Positions 18,459-27,043 of a DNA stretch of 64,000 nucleotides are shown here, in pieces. The DNA lies in assembly GCA_026391315.1 (NCBI GenBank), contig JAPLDT010000014.1:82976-146975 (forward strand). The letters are read 5' to 3'. This stretch comes from Bacteroidia bacterium. Its GTDB lineage: Bacteria > Bacteroidota > Bacteroidia > Bacteroidales > Prolixibacteraceae. Position 1 is the stretch's first letter. Each line of letters opens with the position of its first letter. The position numbers and the translations under genes were made by a program. Below the pieces are notes generated by a model that had not been told where the DNA came from, made no database searches, and saw nothing but the letters and a program-made list of their open reading frames with translations.

Positions 18459-18800
18459 TCCTTCCGTCTGAAATGGGAATTGGTTCATTTTTTTTTGGGA
18501 TCACTCGCAGACGGTTCTTTCAATTAACATTATTTCTACCAATATGTCGCCGCTAGTGCGGCTTGATTTATTGGGATGCAACATGGAAGCAGAAGATCCG
18601 AATAGTGAATATTGTTTGGTGCATATTATTTTTTAGACCACTAATTTGAGCCTGCCCGAATCCAGCCGCATTAGCGGCGACATATTGGTAGCCCGGGGTA
18701 AAGCGACGAAGGAGCGACACCCCGGGTCGCGGATGCATTAAAGAAACCGTCTGCGATCTAATCTTCGGGTGAGTACCGATGCTATTTTCAGACGGAAGGA
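18459..18800. repeat. Nested inverted-repeat element
   Basis: Three inverted-repeat pairs sit inside one another. Outer: TCCTTCCGTCTGAAA at 18459-18473 and its exact complement at 18786-18800. Middle: TCGCAGACGGTT at 18505-18516 and its complement at 18745-18756. Inner: a 26-bp arm at 18538-18563 (ACCAATATGTCGCCGCTA and onwards) matching the complement of 18664-18689 at 25 of 26 positions. A further hairpin, CCCGGGGT/ACCCCGGG, is at 18692-18726. No transposase lies inside. The right end overlaps the truncated end of the rhuM-like gene. This explains most of the 438-bp gap after the propeller gene. Confidence 0.8.
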
Positions 18801-19303
18801 GTCAATCCCATAGTCCATGGACCAATACTAAATTTATAAATGTCTTTGATTTTCTGATAGAAAAACCGTTCCGAAAGGCGTATTTCCCGAATGCGTTCCT
18901 GCAATTCGGTGAAGTAAGTCATGGAGCTGCCCGACTTAAAACGGTCATCGTTCAGGGCGAAGCCTTTAATAATATATTCCTTAAGCCGTTGCGTAGCCCA
19001 AATACGAAACTGCGTACCTTGGAGTGATTTCACTCGGTAACCTACCGAAATAATAACGTCTAAACTGTAATATTTAAAGGCCTTTTGCTGAAATTCGGAA
19101 ATTCCGAATTTCTTCATTGTACTGGCTTCCACCAACTCATTTTCCTCATATACATTCTTGATATGCTCTTTGATGGTGGACTTTGATTTTCCAAAAAGTG
19201 CAGCCATTTGGTCTTGCGTAAGCCAAACGGTCTCTTCCTCGAGGCGAACATCAATTTTGATATTGCCATCGGGGTTTTGGTAGATAAGGATTTCGCTGTT
19301 CAT
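18788..19303 (-). pseudogene. Truncated RhuM-family protein (N-terminal half)
   Basis: A 171-residue fragment of a RhuM/virulence-associated family protein, usually about 330 residues. The start is intact (MNSEILIYQNPDGNIKIDVR) and the helix-turn-helix-like segment VWLTQDQMAALFGKSKSTIKEHI and the FQQKAFKYYSLDVIISVGYR block are well preserved. Homology ends around FFYQKIKDIY; the last ~14 residues are unrelated and lie at the right arm of the inverted-repeat element. I therefore read it as a remnant whose 3' half was lost at the repeat junction. RhuM genes often travel with restriction and Fic/DUF1016 genes, which fits this region. A shortened but working protein cannot be excluded. Confidence 0.75.
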
Positions 19304-19404
19304 GGTTTCTCTATTTTATTCCGTTGAACTTTGTTTATCATATCGTTATTGTAATCTGAGATTTTTGTCATTTTCAGCAGTTGTTTCCAAAATGGAAACA
19401 ACTC

Positions 19405-20736
19405 TTAATAGCGCAATGAATCCTGGGCCATTTTCGTTACAACTTTGTTTTCGAAATTATAAAGTTTCACATAGGTTTGGGAAGATGCATCTGCTTTTTG
19501 TGGTGTGATGACCACAAAATTCAAAAATGTCAGGTCTTTGTTGTTATCAATCCATGTTCCGGAGTTCGCATAGATTGATTTTTGCCCGTTGTGGTTATTA
19601 AACGAACTAATTTTGGCAATATGGGAATGTCCGAATACGACGATTCTCTTATCGGAATTTGGATTGTCAAAGTATTGTATTTTTGCCTGATTGTCCGTTT
19701 CCGGACCGGAAGCGGCATTTGCAATCGCCTGTGCCGCAGGGATTTTTATAGCCACATGGTTGAGTGTTTGTCTTTGGTCCCAGGTGTCTTGAATTCCCTT
19801 GTAAAGATTAACATTTAGTAATCCGCCTGCAGTCGTTTGATAGGGTAGCAGGTCATTGACAGAATCGGTTCCGGTGAATCCATTGATATTTGTTACAATG
19901 ATTTTTTCGTCAAACTTATTTCTAATTGTCAGATAATTGATTGCCCATTGCCAAACTTTCAAATAGACATACAATAAATTCTGGCTCTCACCGGCCGAGG
20001 GATTTGGAACGACAACCGGCAATATATCTCCTGCAGGCGGAAGATTTTGTGAAACATGAAGCGCCCCTATTCTCGTGAAAAAGTATCCGGGAGGCATGAT
20101 GGTTCCTGGCGCTACATCCTGGTTGGAAAACTGGTCGGGTGCACAGAAAAAATTGTATCGGTGACCATGTTCAATGGCTATTTTGGGACAGTCGGCCGGC
20201 GAATAGGTGCCTAAGCCCAGTTGAGTGTCCCGCGCCTGATGGATTCCCGGAAGTACAAGGTTAACATTTGCCGGGGTTATTGTTAAATCGTGGTTCCCGG
20301 GTACATAAGTGACCAGGATTTTCCCATCTTTTATGATATTGTTGAAGTCATTGATCACGCCTTTGTTGGTTTCGGCAATACGCAGTACAAAATCACGCTG
20401 GTCCTTTCCCTGGTAAGTGTCTATCGGGGCAGGCACAAACCACTCATCGAGCAGGTCCCCGGCGATCACAAGTTCCCTGACATTTGGGGCAACCCTGATT
20501 TTTTCTAGCAGCAGCGCCAGTGCCCCCAGGTTTTTGTTGCACTCCGCATAAGCGAGATCGGCGCCAAGATGAATATCGCTGATAACTACGATCATATTCC
20601 TTTCATTTCCGCCATTGGTGAAAGGATTTATGCCCAAATCCGGTGGGTTATATGGATTTGATTGCCTGCATGAGGTAAGCAAACTTAACAACGACACTAC
20701 AATAATCGCACTTACAATAAGTATTGAATTTTTCAT
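19405..20736 (-). CDS. Calcineurin-like metallophosphoesterase lipoprotein
   Basis: A 443-residue predicted lipoprotein (lipobox LLTSC, Cys23). It carries the metallophosphoesterase signature set in order: DIHLG at 54-58, GDLLDEW near 97, GNHD near 147, a histidine in the EHGHRYNFF block and GHSHIA near 370. These bind two metal ions for phosphoester hydrolysis. A periplasmic or surface location is implied by the lipobox, so the substrate is probably an extracellular phosphoester. It shows no tight operon link: 100 bp separate it from rhuM and 257 bp from the helicase gene, and no recognisable feature was found in that 257-bp gap. Confidence 0.87.
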   Translation of the reverse strand: MKNSILIVSAIIVVSLLSLLTSCRQSNPYNPPDLGINPFTNGGNERNMIVVISDIHLGADLAYAECNKNLGALALLLEKIRVAPNVRELVIAGDLLDEWFVPAPIDTYQGKDQRDFVLRIAETNKGVINDFNNIIKDGKILVTYVPGNHDLTITPANVNLVLPGIHQARDTQLGLGTYSPADCPKIAIEHGHRYNFFCAPDQFSNQDVAPGTIMPPGYFFTRIGALHVSQNLPPAGDILPVVVPNPSAGESQNLLYVYLKVWQWAINYLTIRNKFDEKIIVTNINGFTGTDSVNDLLPYQTTAGGLLNVNLYKGIQDTWDQRQTLNHVAIKIPAAQAIANAASGPETDNQAKIQYFDNPNSDKRIVVFGHSHIAKISSFNNHNGQKSIYANSGTWIDNNKDLTFLNFVVITPQKADASSQTYVKLYNFENKVVTKMAQDSLRY

Positions 20737-20993
20737 TTTGCCTGCTTTTTATCTTGCCATACTCATGCAGCTTTTTTTTACCCGGAGTAGTTAATATTAT
20801 TTTGATTACTGTTTCCTTTTAATATGTTGGGTAACATTCTGCAGCTTCATGCATGGAGGGATTTAACCGATGAACTTCTTACGAATAGCTGTTTTTCAAT
20901 TTACTAATATCCTGTTAATGAAGCACCGAAACCAGACCTGCGGGTAGTTTGCTGTTATTGGCGGCTGCCTTATAATTCATCAGATGTTGTCCG

Positions 20994-22847
20994 TCAATTC
21001 TTTTCATTGTTACTTTGATTAAGTGATTGTATTATTTGTTCTATCTGATGAAAGGCAATAATGCGTTTGTCTGAGATTATATCTTCTTTGCGCAGTTTTC
21101 TTTTCAAAGTAATTCCATTTAGTGTTCTGCACCTACTCAATGCAGTATAGATTTGTCCATTCACAAAGGCCCCTGTTCCAAGGTCAATAATTACATTGTC
21201 AAATGTTAAACCTTGGCTTTTATGTATGGTAATTGCCCAGGCTAATTTTATTGGAAATTGTGTAAAAGTCCCAATTACTTCTGAAACAATTTTTCTGCTT
21301 TCTTTATCGTATTTATATTTTCTGTTTTCCCAAGTAACTTTTTCTAGCTTAAAAGTTGTGCCATTTTGCAATCTTACTTCAATCAAATCACTTGAAATGA
21401 AATCAACTTTTGCAATTGTACCGTTAACCCATCTTCCTCCTGCACTATCGTTCTTAATGAAAATTACTTGAGCATTTTTTTTCAATTCTAAAGTTTTTCC
21501 TGTTGGGTACCTATCCTCGCTAAATTCTCCAGTAATTTCAGCTTCAAATTTGAATTTAGTATAATTCAACTCTAAAAGCTTTTTAGTATTTTCTGCGTTT
21601 GCAATTGCATTTGTCGCGGTGAGATTAATTACAAATTCATCAATCTTGGGAGTGTAATTGGGATTGTATCTTTCGTTTAGTTTAGAAATTGTAGTATCAG
21701 TTGCTTGGCAAATTCTTACTTCATCTAATAGTTGAACAAATGGTAAATCGTCTTTCTGACGATGAGATTTTTTGAACTCAAAATATGTTGGACTAGTTTC
21801 TTTGTACGAATGTGAGTCAAAGAAATATTCGCTGTTATACACATCAGAGAAAAGAAATTTTTCAACTTCATCAGTTGAATCAACAACAGGTGGTAATTGA
21901 AAAATATCTCCTACGAAAAGAAGTTGTTTGCCGCCAAACTTTTTATTTGGGTCTCCTCCATTTTTACGAAGTGAAAAGTCTATCGCTTCAAGAATATCGG
22001 AACGCAACATTGAAACCTCGTCAATTAAAATGGTGTCAATCTTTTGAATGATTTTATATTTCTGTGTGAAATCCCGGAAGATTGTTATTTCATCATCTTC
22101 TGGCATCATTGGTTTTAATGGAAAACGGAAAAAAGAATGTATTGTTTGTCCACCAACATTTATTGCTGCAATTCCAGTAAATGCAGTCATTAATACTTTC
22201 TTTTTTGTTTTTTGAGCAAAATAGTGAATGAAAGTAGATTTACCTGTTCCTGCTTTTCCTGTAATGAAGAAACTATTATTGCTGTTTTCAATTTTGTCAA
22301 AGAGGTCTTTTATGATTTTATCATTCTCGTAACCTTCCGGAAGATTTGTAATTTTTTTGTAAAGATCGGGAAGTTCTAAATCTTCAAATAAATTTAACTG
22401 TCCTCCGTGTATACTTTCTTCTGTTTCTATGCGAAGGAGAAAAAACAAGTCACCATTATTATCGTGATATGGATTAGCAACATTTAGGTCTGTTCCATAA
22501 TGGGCAAGGGTCTTTAAGATGTAGTAGCACTTTTTTGTAAGCTTGGTAAAGTCATCAGGATATTTTTCAAGGTGTCTAAGGATTGCCTCCTTTCTGATTT
22601 TTATTCCGATGAAACTTAAATATTCAGTTAAGATTTCAATAGCAGAGTCTCTGTCGGTATCGTCACAAGAATTATAAAAGTGTGAAAAGTCATCAGGAAA
22701 ATCTGACGGATAACTTTCGTCTTCCTTTCCATAAAAAAGTTGATGGGCATAATTACTCTTAAAAGTCCCTGTTCCCTTGTCAACAAGGGGCGACTTCTTG
22801 AAATTGTCAATCCATTTCTTTTCCAAGTTCCTCGTGGTAACAGGCAT
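20994..22847 (-). CDS. Pif1/RecD2-like SF1 helicase
   Basis: A 617-residue DNA helicase. The first ~190 residues are a region I do not recognise. The motor has Walker A GKAGTGKST (197-205), motif Ia with TAFTGIAAINVGGQTIHSFF, Walker B IDEVSM (275-280), motif III GDIFQLPP (313-320), a KSHRQ motif, and late motifs AITIHKSQGLTFDNVI and YTALSRCR. These are the full set for a 5'-3' SF1B helicase. The gene is 52 bp downstream of the DUF3825 gene on the same strand, and both are clearly richer in A+T than the flanking housekeeping genes, so the pair was probably acquired together. A role in genome defence or mobile-element control is possible but unproven. Confidence 0.9.
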   Translation of the reverse strand: MPVTTRNLEKKWIDNFKKSPLVDKGTGTFKSNYAHQLFYGKEDESYPSDFPDDFSHFYNSCDDTDRDSAIEILTEYLSFIGIKIRKEAILRHLEKYPDDFTKLTKKCYYILKTLAHYGTDLNVANPYHDNNGDLFFLLRIETEESIHGGQLNLFEDLELPDLYKKITNLPEGYENDKIIKDLFDKIENSNNSFFITGKAGTGKSTFIHYFAQKTKKKVLMTAFTGIAAINVGGQTIHSFFRFPLKPMMPEDDEITIFRDFTQKYKIIQKIDTILIDEVSMLRSDILEAIDFSLRKNGGDPNKKFGGKQLLFVGDIFQLPPVVDSTDEVEKFLFSDVYNSEYFFDSHSYKETSPTYFEFKKSHRQKDDLPFVQLLDEVRICQATDTTISKLNERYNPNYTPKIDEFVINLTATNAIANAENTKKLLELNYTKFKFEAEITGEFSEDRYPTGKTLELKKNAQVIFIKNDSAGGRWVNGTIAKVDFISSDLIEVRLQNGTTFKLEKVTWENRKYKYDKESRKIVSEVIGTFTQFPIKLAWAITIHKSQGLTFDNVIIDLGTGAFVNGQIYTALSRCRTLNGITLKRKLRKEDIISDKRIIAFHQIEQIIQSLNQSNNEKN

Positions 22848-22899
22848 ACTGTTGGGTGATTAACTTTTCAAATAGCTCTTAGAGTAAATAAACTCAATT

Positions 22900-24123
22900 T
22901 TATTCTGGGTTTAACCAAAAGTTGTCGGGCTTTGCTATCAATCTTGCGTTCTGATAAGCATCATCAAGTTCAAGTATTGTTTCAGGTTTGTAGTATCCTC
23001 CTTCATTGTCCAATACTAATGCAAAGTCAGGCAGTTTATTAAAAGTTGCTCCTAAATAAATTGGCATTAAATATTGAATTTTATCTTCCTGTGGTCTGTA
23101 TTGAGGAACGATGAGTTTGTAGTTTCGTTTCGCAAGTTCGTATGAACATTTGATTGCAGTGTCAAAAATAACAGAAAGTTCAGTTATGCTTCTGGTTTTG
23201 TATTGTTCAGGAAATCTCTCTCGTCTCTCACCAATAATGTGATGAAGTTTTTCTTCATCTGGGTCATAGAATTCGGGTTCTGGTTTGAAAATTATTTCAT
23301 TAACATTGTCATAAAATTGTGCTGGCTCTGGAAGATTCTTTTCAGATATAGGTTTTCCATTAAGAGTAAAGCCAATATCCGCAAGCATTGTTCTTTTTTT
23401 AAGAATGAAAGGATTGGCAAAAATTGTTTTTCCCTCAATTTGATTTTGTTCTACAACCAAATAGATGGGTCGGAAATAAATATTAAGCAAACCAAGGTTG
23501 AATAAACAATACCGTTGGTTATCGTCTTTAAGAATTTTTATACCTTTACTTTCACGAGTTAGGCGATTAAAAATATGTTCAACATAGGATTTTAATATTG
23601 GGTGTGGCACCATAGAATTTTGTTTACCATATGTCCACTTCTCAGGGATGGCTGTTTCCTTCAAGTCCTCCAAAAATGCAAAAGCATTTTCCCAAGAGTT
23701 ATCTGGATCATCAAAGATTATTTGCCCCATTTTAAATAAGAGATTGTCTTCAATTATTTCGCTTAGTTTGTCTACACTTGCAAATTGAATTCCTTCAAAA
23801 TTTCTATTTGTGTTCTTTCGCGAGAATACTCCTAAAATAGGCTTACCATCTTTATTTTTAAATTCCGTTTCATAAGTTGCATAAATGGCAACTGTTTTTG
23901 GTATTGAAGTCCCATCTTTGCCCTTGCTATATCCATATTTGTTGTAGAGTTTAATTTTTCCTTCTTTAGTAACTGATTGAAAGAAGTGTTTATTAAACCT
24001 ATTAAATTCTGCAATAGAACCAGTGTCTTTTAGTAAAGCATTTAGCTCGTCAATGAATGTTGCACTGTTATTAATGAACCCGAAGTCATAAATTCCAAAT
24101 TTTGATGTCTGTGGTGTTGTCAT
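22900..24123 (-). CDS. DUF3825-domain protein
   Basis: A 407-residue soluble protein. Its C-terminal half resembles the DUF3825 family: CLFNLGLLNIYFRPIYLVVE, a later RNYKLIVPQYRPQEDKIQYL block and the closing LDDAYQNARLIAKPDNFWL. The N-terminal ~150 residues, including IYATYETEFKNKDGKPILGV, are less clear but may be a nucleic-acid-binding part. DUF3825 has no established activity known to me. It is the first gene of a two-gene unit with the Pif1-like helicase. A 29-bp element at 24266-24294 lies ~140 bp upstream and recurs upstream of the DUF1016/Fic cluster. The low G+C suggests horizontal transfer. Confidence 0.75.
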   Translation of the reverse strand: MTTPQTSKFGIYDFGFINNSATFIDELNALLKDTGSIAEFNRFNKHFFQSVTKEGKIKLYNKYGYSKGKDGTSIPKTVAIYATYETEFKNKDGKPILGVFSRKNTNRNFEGIQFASVDKLSEIIEDNLLFKMGQIIFDDPDNSWENAFAFLEDLKETAIPEKWTYGKQNSMVPHPILKSYVEHIFNRLTRESKGIKILKDDNQRYCLFNLGLLNIYFRPIYLVVEQNQIEGKTIFANPFILKKRTMLADIGFTLNGKPISEKNLPEPAQFYDNVNEIIFKPEPEFYDPDEEKLHHIIGERRERFPEQYKTRSITELSVIFDTAIKCSYELAKRNYKLIVPQYRPQEDKIQYLMPIYLGATFNKLPDFALVLDNEGGYYKPETILELDDAYQNARLIAKPDNFWLNPE

Positions 24124-24265
24124 TGTGTTTTGTTTTTATTCTGTCAGTTTGATGTTAGCAATGTCTTTATCATGTTGCCGATAACTTGTTTTTACACACA
24201 ACATACCTTCCGTCTAACATTGATTTTGAACTGAAAGCATGCAGATTCGATGCGGTTACGGCAGC

Positions 24266-24294
24266 ATAAATGTACACAATTATACTGAATATCA
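24266..24294 (-). promoter_or_regulatory. 29-bp element shared with 26367-26395
   Basis: This sequence matches 26367-26395 at 26 of 29 positions, in the same orientation. Read on the minus strand it lies upstream of the DUF3825-helicase pair and contains TTG, an 18-bp spacer and TACATTTA, close to the Bacteroidota promoter pattern TTG-N19/20-TAnnTTTG. It may be a common promoter/operator or one end of a direct repeat around the DUF1016/Fic segment. Confidence 0.5.
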
Positions 24295-24420
24295 ATGTTT
24301 TTAAGAATTATTTATTTGCATAATGATATTCGGTTATACTTAAAATAGGTAGTTTTTTAGATAAGCGCTGCATGCATCGGCTTTCCGGAGTATGGAAGTT
24401 GCTTTGTGCAGCTCGGGTCA

Positions 24421-24588
24421 TTCCCCGGCAGGGGATAAAGCTTCATAGAAGGTATATGAGGAAATTGTGGTTTCCCCGCCAGGGGATAAACGACCTAATG
24501 GATACCTGAAATTGGTGTGTTTATCCCCTCCGGGGAACCGGCGCTCTCCAGATCATCTTTCTATTGAGCTTGATGCCCTGGCGGGCAA
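24421..24588. repeat. Intergenic repeat with CCCCGG-type hairpins
   Basis: The 471-bp gap 24124-24594 holds this repeat and the 29-bp element above. It contains TTCCCCGGCAGGGGATAAA (24421-24439), a near copy at 24471-24490, a reversed TTATCCCCTCCGGGGAA (24521-24537), and a terminal arm at 24558-24588 of the form TTTCTATTGA-N-TTGATGCCCTGGCGGGCAA. The same set of blocks occurs at 56503-56686, so this is an interspersed family rather than a gene. Confidence 0.75.
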
Positions 24589-24594
24589 GGGGAA

Positions 24595-24795
24595 TTAGTC
24601 GTCATTCTTCACCTCCCAATACCCTGTTTTGTCAGAACCTTTGCGGGAAATAATGCTCTCTTCCTGTAATCTCTTGATGATGCGGGTTACCGTTCTGCGC
24701 GATTTGCCTAGTTTCAAAGCAAGTTCATCCAGTGTAATTTTCGGATTGGCTTTGATCAAATTTACAGTGTCATTTACAGTGTCATTTAGTGGCAA
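24595..24795 (-). pseudogene. Winged-helix tail of the Fic protein, frame-shifted
   Basis: A 66-residue winged helix-turn-helix (ITLDELALKLGKSRRTVTRIIKRL) beginning at a TTG and preceded by two NDTV repeats encoded by a 12-bp tandem duplication (24761-24784). In many Bacteroidota Fic proteins such a domain directly follows the Fic core in one chain. Here it is in another frame, overlapping the Fic gene's end by 14 bp. Skipping one base in the six-T run at 24799-24804 (six A on the coding strand) would rejoin them. It may be made separately, by frameshifting, or not at all. Confidence 0.65.
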
Positions 24796-25534
24796 GGATT
24801 TTTTCGAGCATGAATTCTACAAAGAGACCAGAATCAGCCGCACCGCTGCTTCTGTTGATGGCATCGTAGTATTGTTGCTGGTACTGAAAAACAATATTTT
24901 CGACCGGCAAATGTTCAAATATTGGATGCAATTGGCTAAGTACAAGCGATTGCCACAATCTGCCCATGCGTCCGTTGCCATCTGAAAACGGATGTATAAA
25001 CTCAAATTCGTAATGGAACACACAGCTTTTGATCAACAAATGATCGTCCGATCCTTTAAGCCATCCAAACAAATCGTCCATCAATAGTGGAACGCGCTTG
25101 GCCGGCGGGGCAATGTGCACGGCCCGGGTCCCTGCAAACACGCCTACTCCCCCACGGCGGAAATGTCCAGCATCGTCTATCAATGCTTCCATCATTAAAC
25201 CGTGGGCTTTCAACAAATCTTTTACCAGATATGGATTTAAAGCAGCAAAAGCATCATAGGTCTTGATCGCATTTTTTACCTCCTGAATTTCGCGCAAAGG
25301 CGCTATAACATGTTTGCCTTCGAATATCTCAGTAATCATGCTTTCTGAGAGCGTGTTGCCTTCGATGGCCAGGGAGCCCTGGATGGTTTTTATCCGGTTG
25401 ATCTTGCGCAACCGCAGCCCGTCCTCCTGCTCCATGCGGATGGCATAGCGTTCAATTTGTGCCGAAATATCCGCAATCAGATTGATCGCTTTGTTGCTGA
25501 TGGTAAATGGCGGTCTATAATTTGATTTCATCAT
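24782..25534 (-). CDS. Fic-domain adenylyltransferase (class II)
   Basis: A 250-residue Fic protein. The catalytic motif is HPFSDGNGRMGR (181-192), matching HxFx(D/E)GNGRxxR, with upstream GHFRRGGVGVFAG and a KSCVFHYEFEFI helix. An N-terminal inhibitory motif SxxxEG is present at Ser54-Glu58-Gly59, as in self-inhibited class II Fic enzymes that transfer AMP to protein hydroxyls. The usual C-terminal winged helix is split off by a frame change at ~24800. The gene overlaps the end of the DUF1016 nuclease gene by 20 bp, so they share a transcript. The target is unknown; such genes are common near restriction and toxin loci. Confidence 0.92.
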   Translation of the reverse strand: MMKSNYRPPFTISNKAINLIADISAQIERYAIRMEQEDGLRLRKINRIKTIQGSLAIEGNTLSESMITEIFEGKHVIAPLREIQEVKNAIKTYDAFAALNPYLVKDLLKAHGLMMEALIDDAGHFRRGGVGVFAGTRAVHIAPPAKRVPLLMDDLFGWLKGSDDHLLIKSCVFHYEFEFIHPFSDGNGRMGRLWQSLVLSQLHPIFEHLPVENIVFQYQQQYYDAINRSSGAADSGLFVEFMLEKILATK

Positions 25535-26297
25535 CGATCAAATTCAATTGGCTTTCAATTTCTTCTATGGTAGGCAAACTGCTTTTTAGATTTTCGGGCA
25601 GGTTTTGGGCAATGAGGTATTCACTGATTCCCATCGGCTTATTAATATCCCGCAAGGCAAATTCAGCTTCAATGCTATTCTTTTCCTTGCAAAGCAAAAG
25701 CCCGATGGTAGGATTGTCGTCGTTCATTTTCACCAAACTATCTACTGCTGAGAGGTAAAAATTGAGTTTGCCGGTATGCTCAGGTTTGAACCTCGTATTT
25801 TTTATTTCTATCACAACGTAACATTTTAGTCGGATATGGTAAAAAAGCAAGTCGATATAATAATCGTTATCAGATACTTGCAAATGATATTGCTGCCCTA
25901 CCAATGCAAACCCTTTGCCCAATTCCAGCAAAAACCTGCTGACATGCTGCACCAACTGGTTTTCGACATCGCGTTCGCGAAAAGGAACGGCAAGGGTTAA
26001 GAAATCAAAAATATACGGGTCCTTGAGCGCTTGTTGTGCCAAATCGGATTGTGGTTGTGGCAGCGTATTTTTAAAATTGCTGATAACTTTGCCTTTTCGC
26101 TGGTGCAATTGACTTTTTATTTGAAAATCTAACACATCGCGGCTCCATTGATTTTCGATACATTGTTGTACATACCAAAGGCGGATTTCCTTGTCTTTCA
26201 GTTTCTCAATAAGTAAAATATTGTGCCCCCAAGGTAATTTTGCAACGGCTTGTTGCAAAATTGCAGCATCAGGATATTCATTGGCAAAGCGAAGCAT
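25515..26297 (-). CDS. DUF1016/YhcG-type PD-(D/E)xK nuclease, N-terminally shortened
   Basis: A 260-residue protein covering the C-terminal two thirds of a DUF1016 (YhcG) protein, which is normally ~340-360 residues. The segment AVAKLPWGHNILLIEKLKD, usually ~100 residues in, is already at residue 18. The PD-(D/E)xK residues are present: Asp149 (YYIDLLFYH), Glu164 and Lys166 (VVIEIKN). On the coding strand an in-frame TAA lies just upstream of the ATG, so the missing N-terminal DNA-recognition part is not encoded here. It is probably a degraded gene, although the catalytic core is intact. Its end overlaps fic by 20 bp. The family is a nuclease-like group linked to restriction and mobile DNA. 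Confidence 0.82.
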   Translation of the reverse strand: MLRFANEYPDAAILQQAVAKLPWGHNILLIEKLKDKEIRLWYVQQCIENQWSRDVLDFQIKSQLHQRKGKVISNFKNTLPQPQSDLAQQALKDPYIFDFLTLAVPFRERDVENQLVQHVSRFLLELGKGFALVGQQYHLQVSDNDYYIDLLFYHIRLKCYVVIEIKNTRFKPEHTGKLNFYLSAVDSLVKMNDDNPTIGLLLCKEKNSIEAEFALRDINKPMGISEYLIAQNLPENLKSSLPTIEEIESQLNLIDDEIKL

Positions 26298-26366
26298 ATT
26301 TTATTAATTCCATTTTATGGATCATTAATGGTTATAAATTGATCGGGAATCCCAATACTACGTGTT

Positions 26367-26395
26367 ATAAATATACACAATTTTATTGAATATCA
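26367..26395 (-). promoter_or_regulatory. Second copy of the 29-bp shared element
   Basis: This copy matches 24266-24294 at 26 of 29 positions and lies ~70 bp upstream of the DUF1016/Fic genes on the minus strand, with TATATTTA at the place of the TAnnTTTG box. Both copies point toward their minus-strand operon, so a shared promoter or operator is a simple reading. Confidence 0.5.
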
Positions 26396-26404
26396 GCCCA
26401 TAAA

Positions 26405-27043
26405 ATGATTATTAAATTTAAAATTTGGCTATACACCCGCATAGAAATTGCAATGGAATTGCTAATTTTAAACTATACAAAACCTGAAAAGACGATGGAA
26501 AAACTGATGCTTTTTGGCATACTGAGCCTGCCGTTGATTTTTATATCCAGGAGGAACCTCTTCGCTCCCGCGAGCCATGGGTTCTATCGGTTTTTTAGCT
26601 GGGAATGCATCCTGTGGCTGTTGCTCTCCAATTACAAATTATGGTTTGAAAATCCCTTCGCGCCAAAGCAAATCGTCTCCTGGGTGTTACTCTTTGCATC
26701 CATTTACTATGTGGCAGCAGGAAGTATCCTCCTGGTTAAAAAGGGCAAGCCGGCCAAGACAAAAGAGCGGAAGGAGCTCTTCCAATTTGAAAAAACGACA
26801 GCGTTGGTCGACCGGGGTATCTTTGGCTACATCCGGCATCCGCTGTATGGCTCCCTTTTGTTGCTTACCTGGGGAACATTTCTGAAAAATACCTCATCCC
26901 CCTTATTTCTTATTTCCCTTATTTCCACCTTATTTCTTTACCTCACAGCCCTATTCGATGAAAAGGAGTGCCTTGCCTACTTTGGCGACAAATACCTCGA
27001 TTACATGAAAAGGACCAGAATGTTCATCCCATTCTTATTTTAA
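26405..27043 (+). CDS. Membrane methyltransferase-like protein (ICMT/PEMT type)
   Basis: A membrane protein of up to 212 residues with four to five hydrophobic helices. Its C-terminal half has the isoprenylcysteine/phospholipid methyltransferase pattern: LVDRGIFGYIRHPLYGSLLLL, where RHP-Y contacts S-adenosylmethionine, then DEKECLAYFGDKYLDYMKR with the conserved E and Y/R residues. The start is uncertain; ATGs at 26452 and 26494 also fit. The acceptor may be a lipid or small molecule. Its stop codon lies at the edge of the foldback repeat 27041-27301. Confidence 0.75.
   Translation: MIIKFKIWLYTRIEIAMELLILNYTKPEKTMEKLMLFGILSLPLIFISRRNLFAPASHGFYRFFSWECILWLLLSNYKLWFENPFAPKQIVSWVLLFASIYYVAAGSILLVKKGKPAKTKERKELFQFEKTTALVDRGIFGYIRHPLYGSLLLLTWGTFLKNTSSPLFLISLISTLFLYLTALFDEKECLAYFGDKYLDYMKRTRMFIPFLF

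Noticed and set aside
18690..18730. Hairpin CCCGGGGT as a terminator or small RNA
   Set aside because: It has no T run and sits inside a larger inverted-repeat element; there is no independent sign of an RNA gene.
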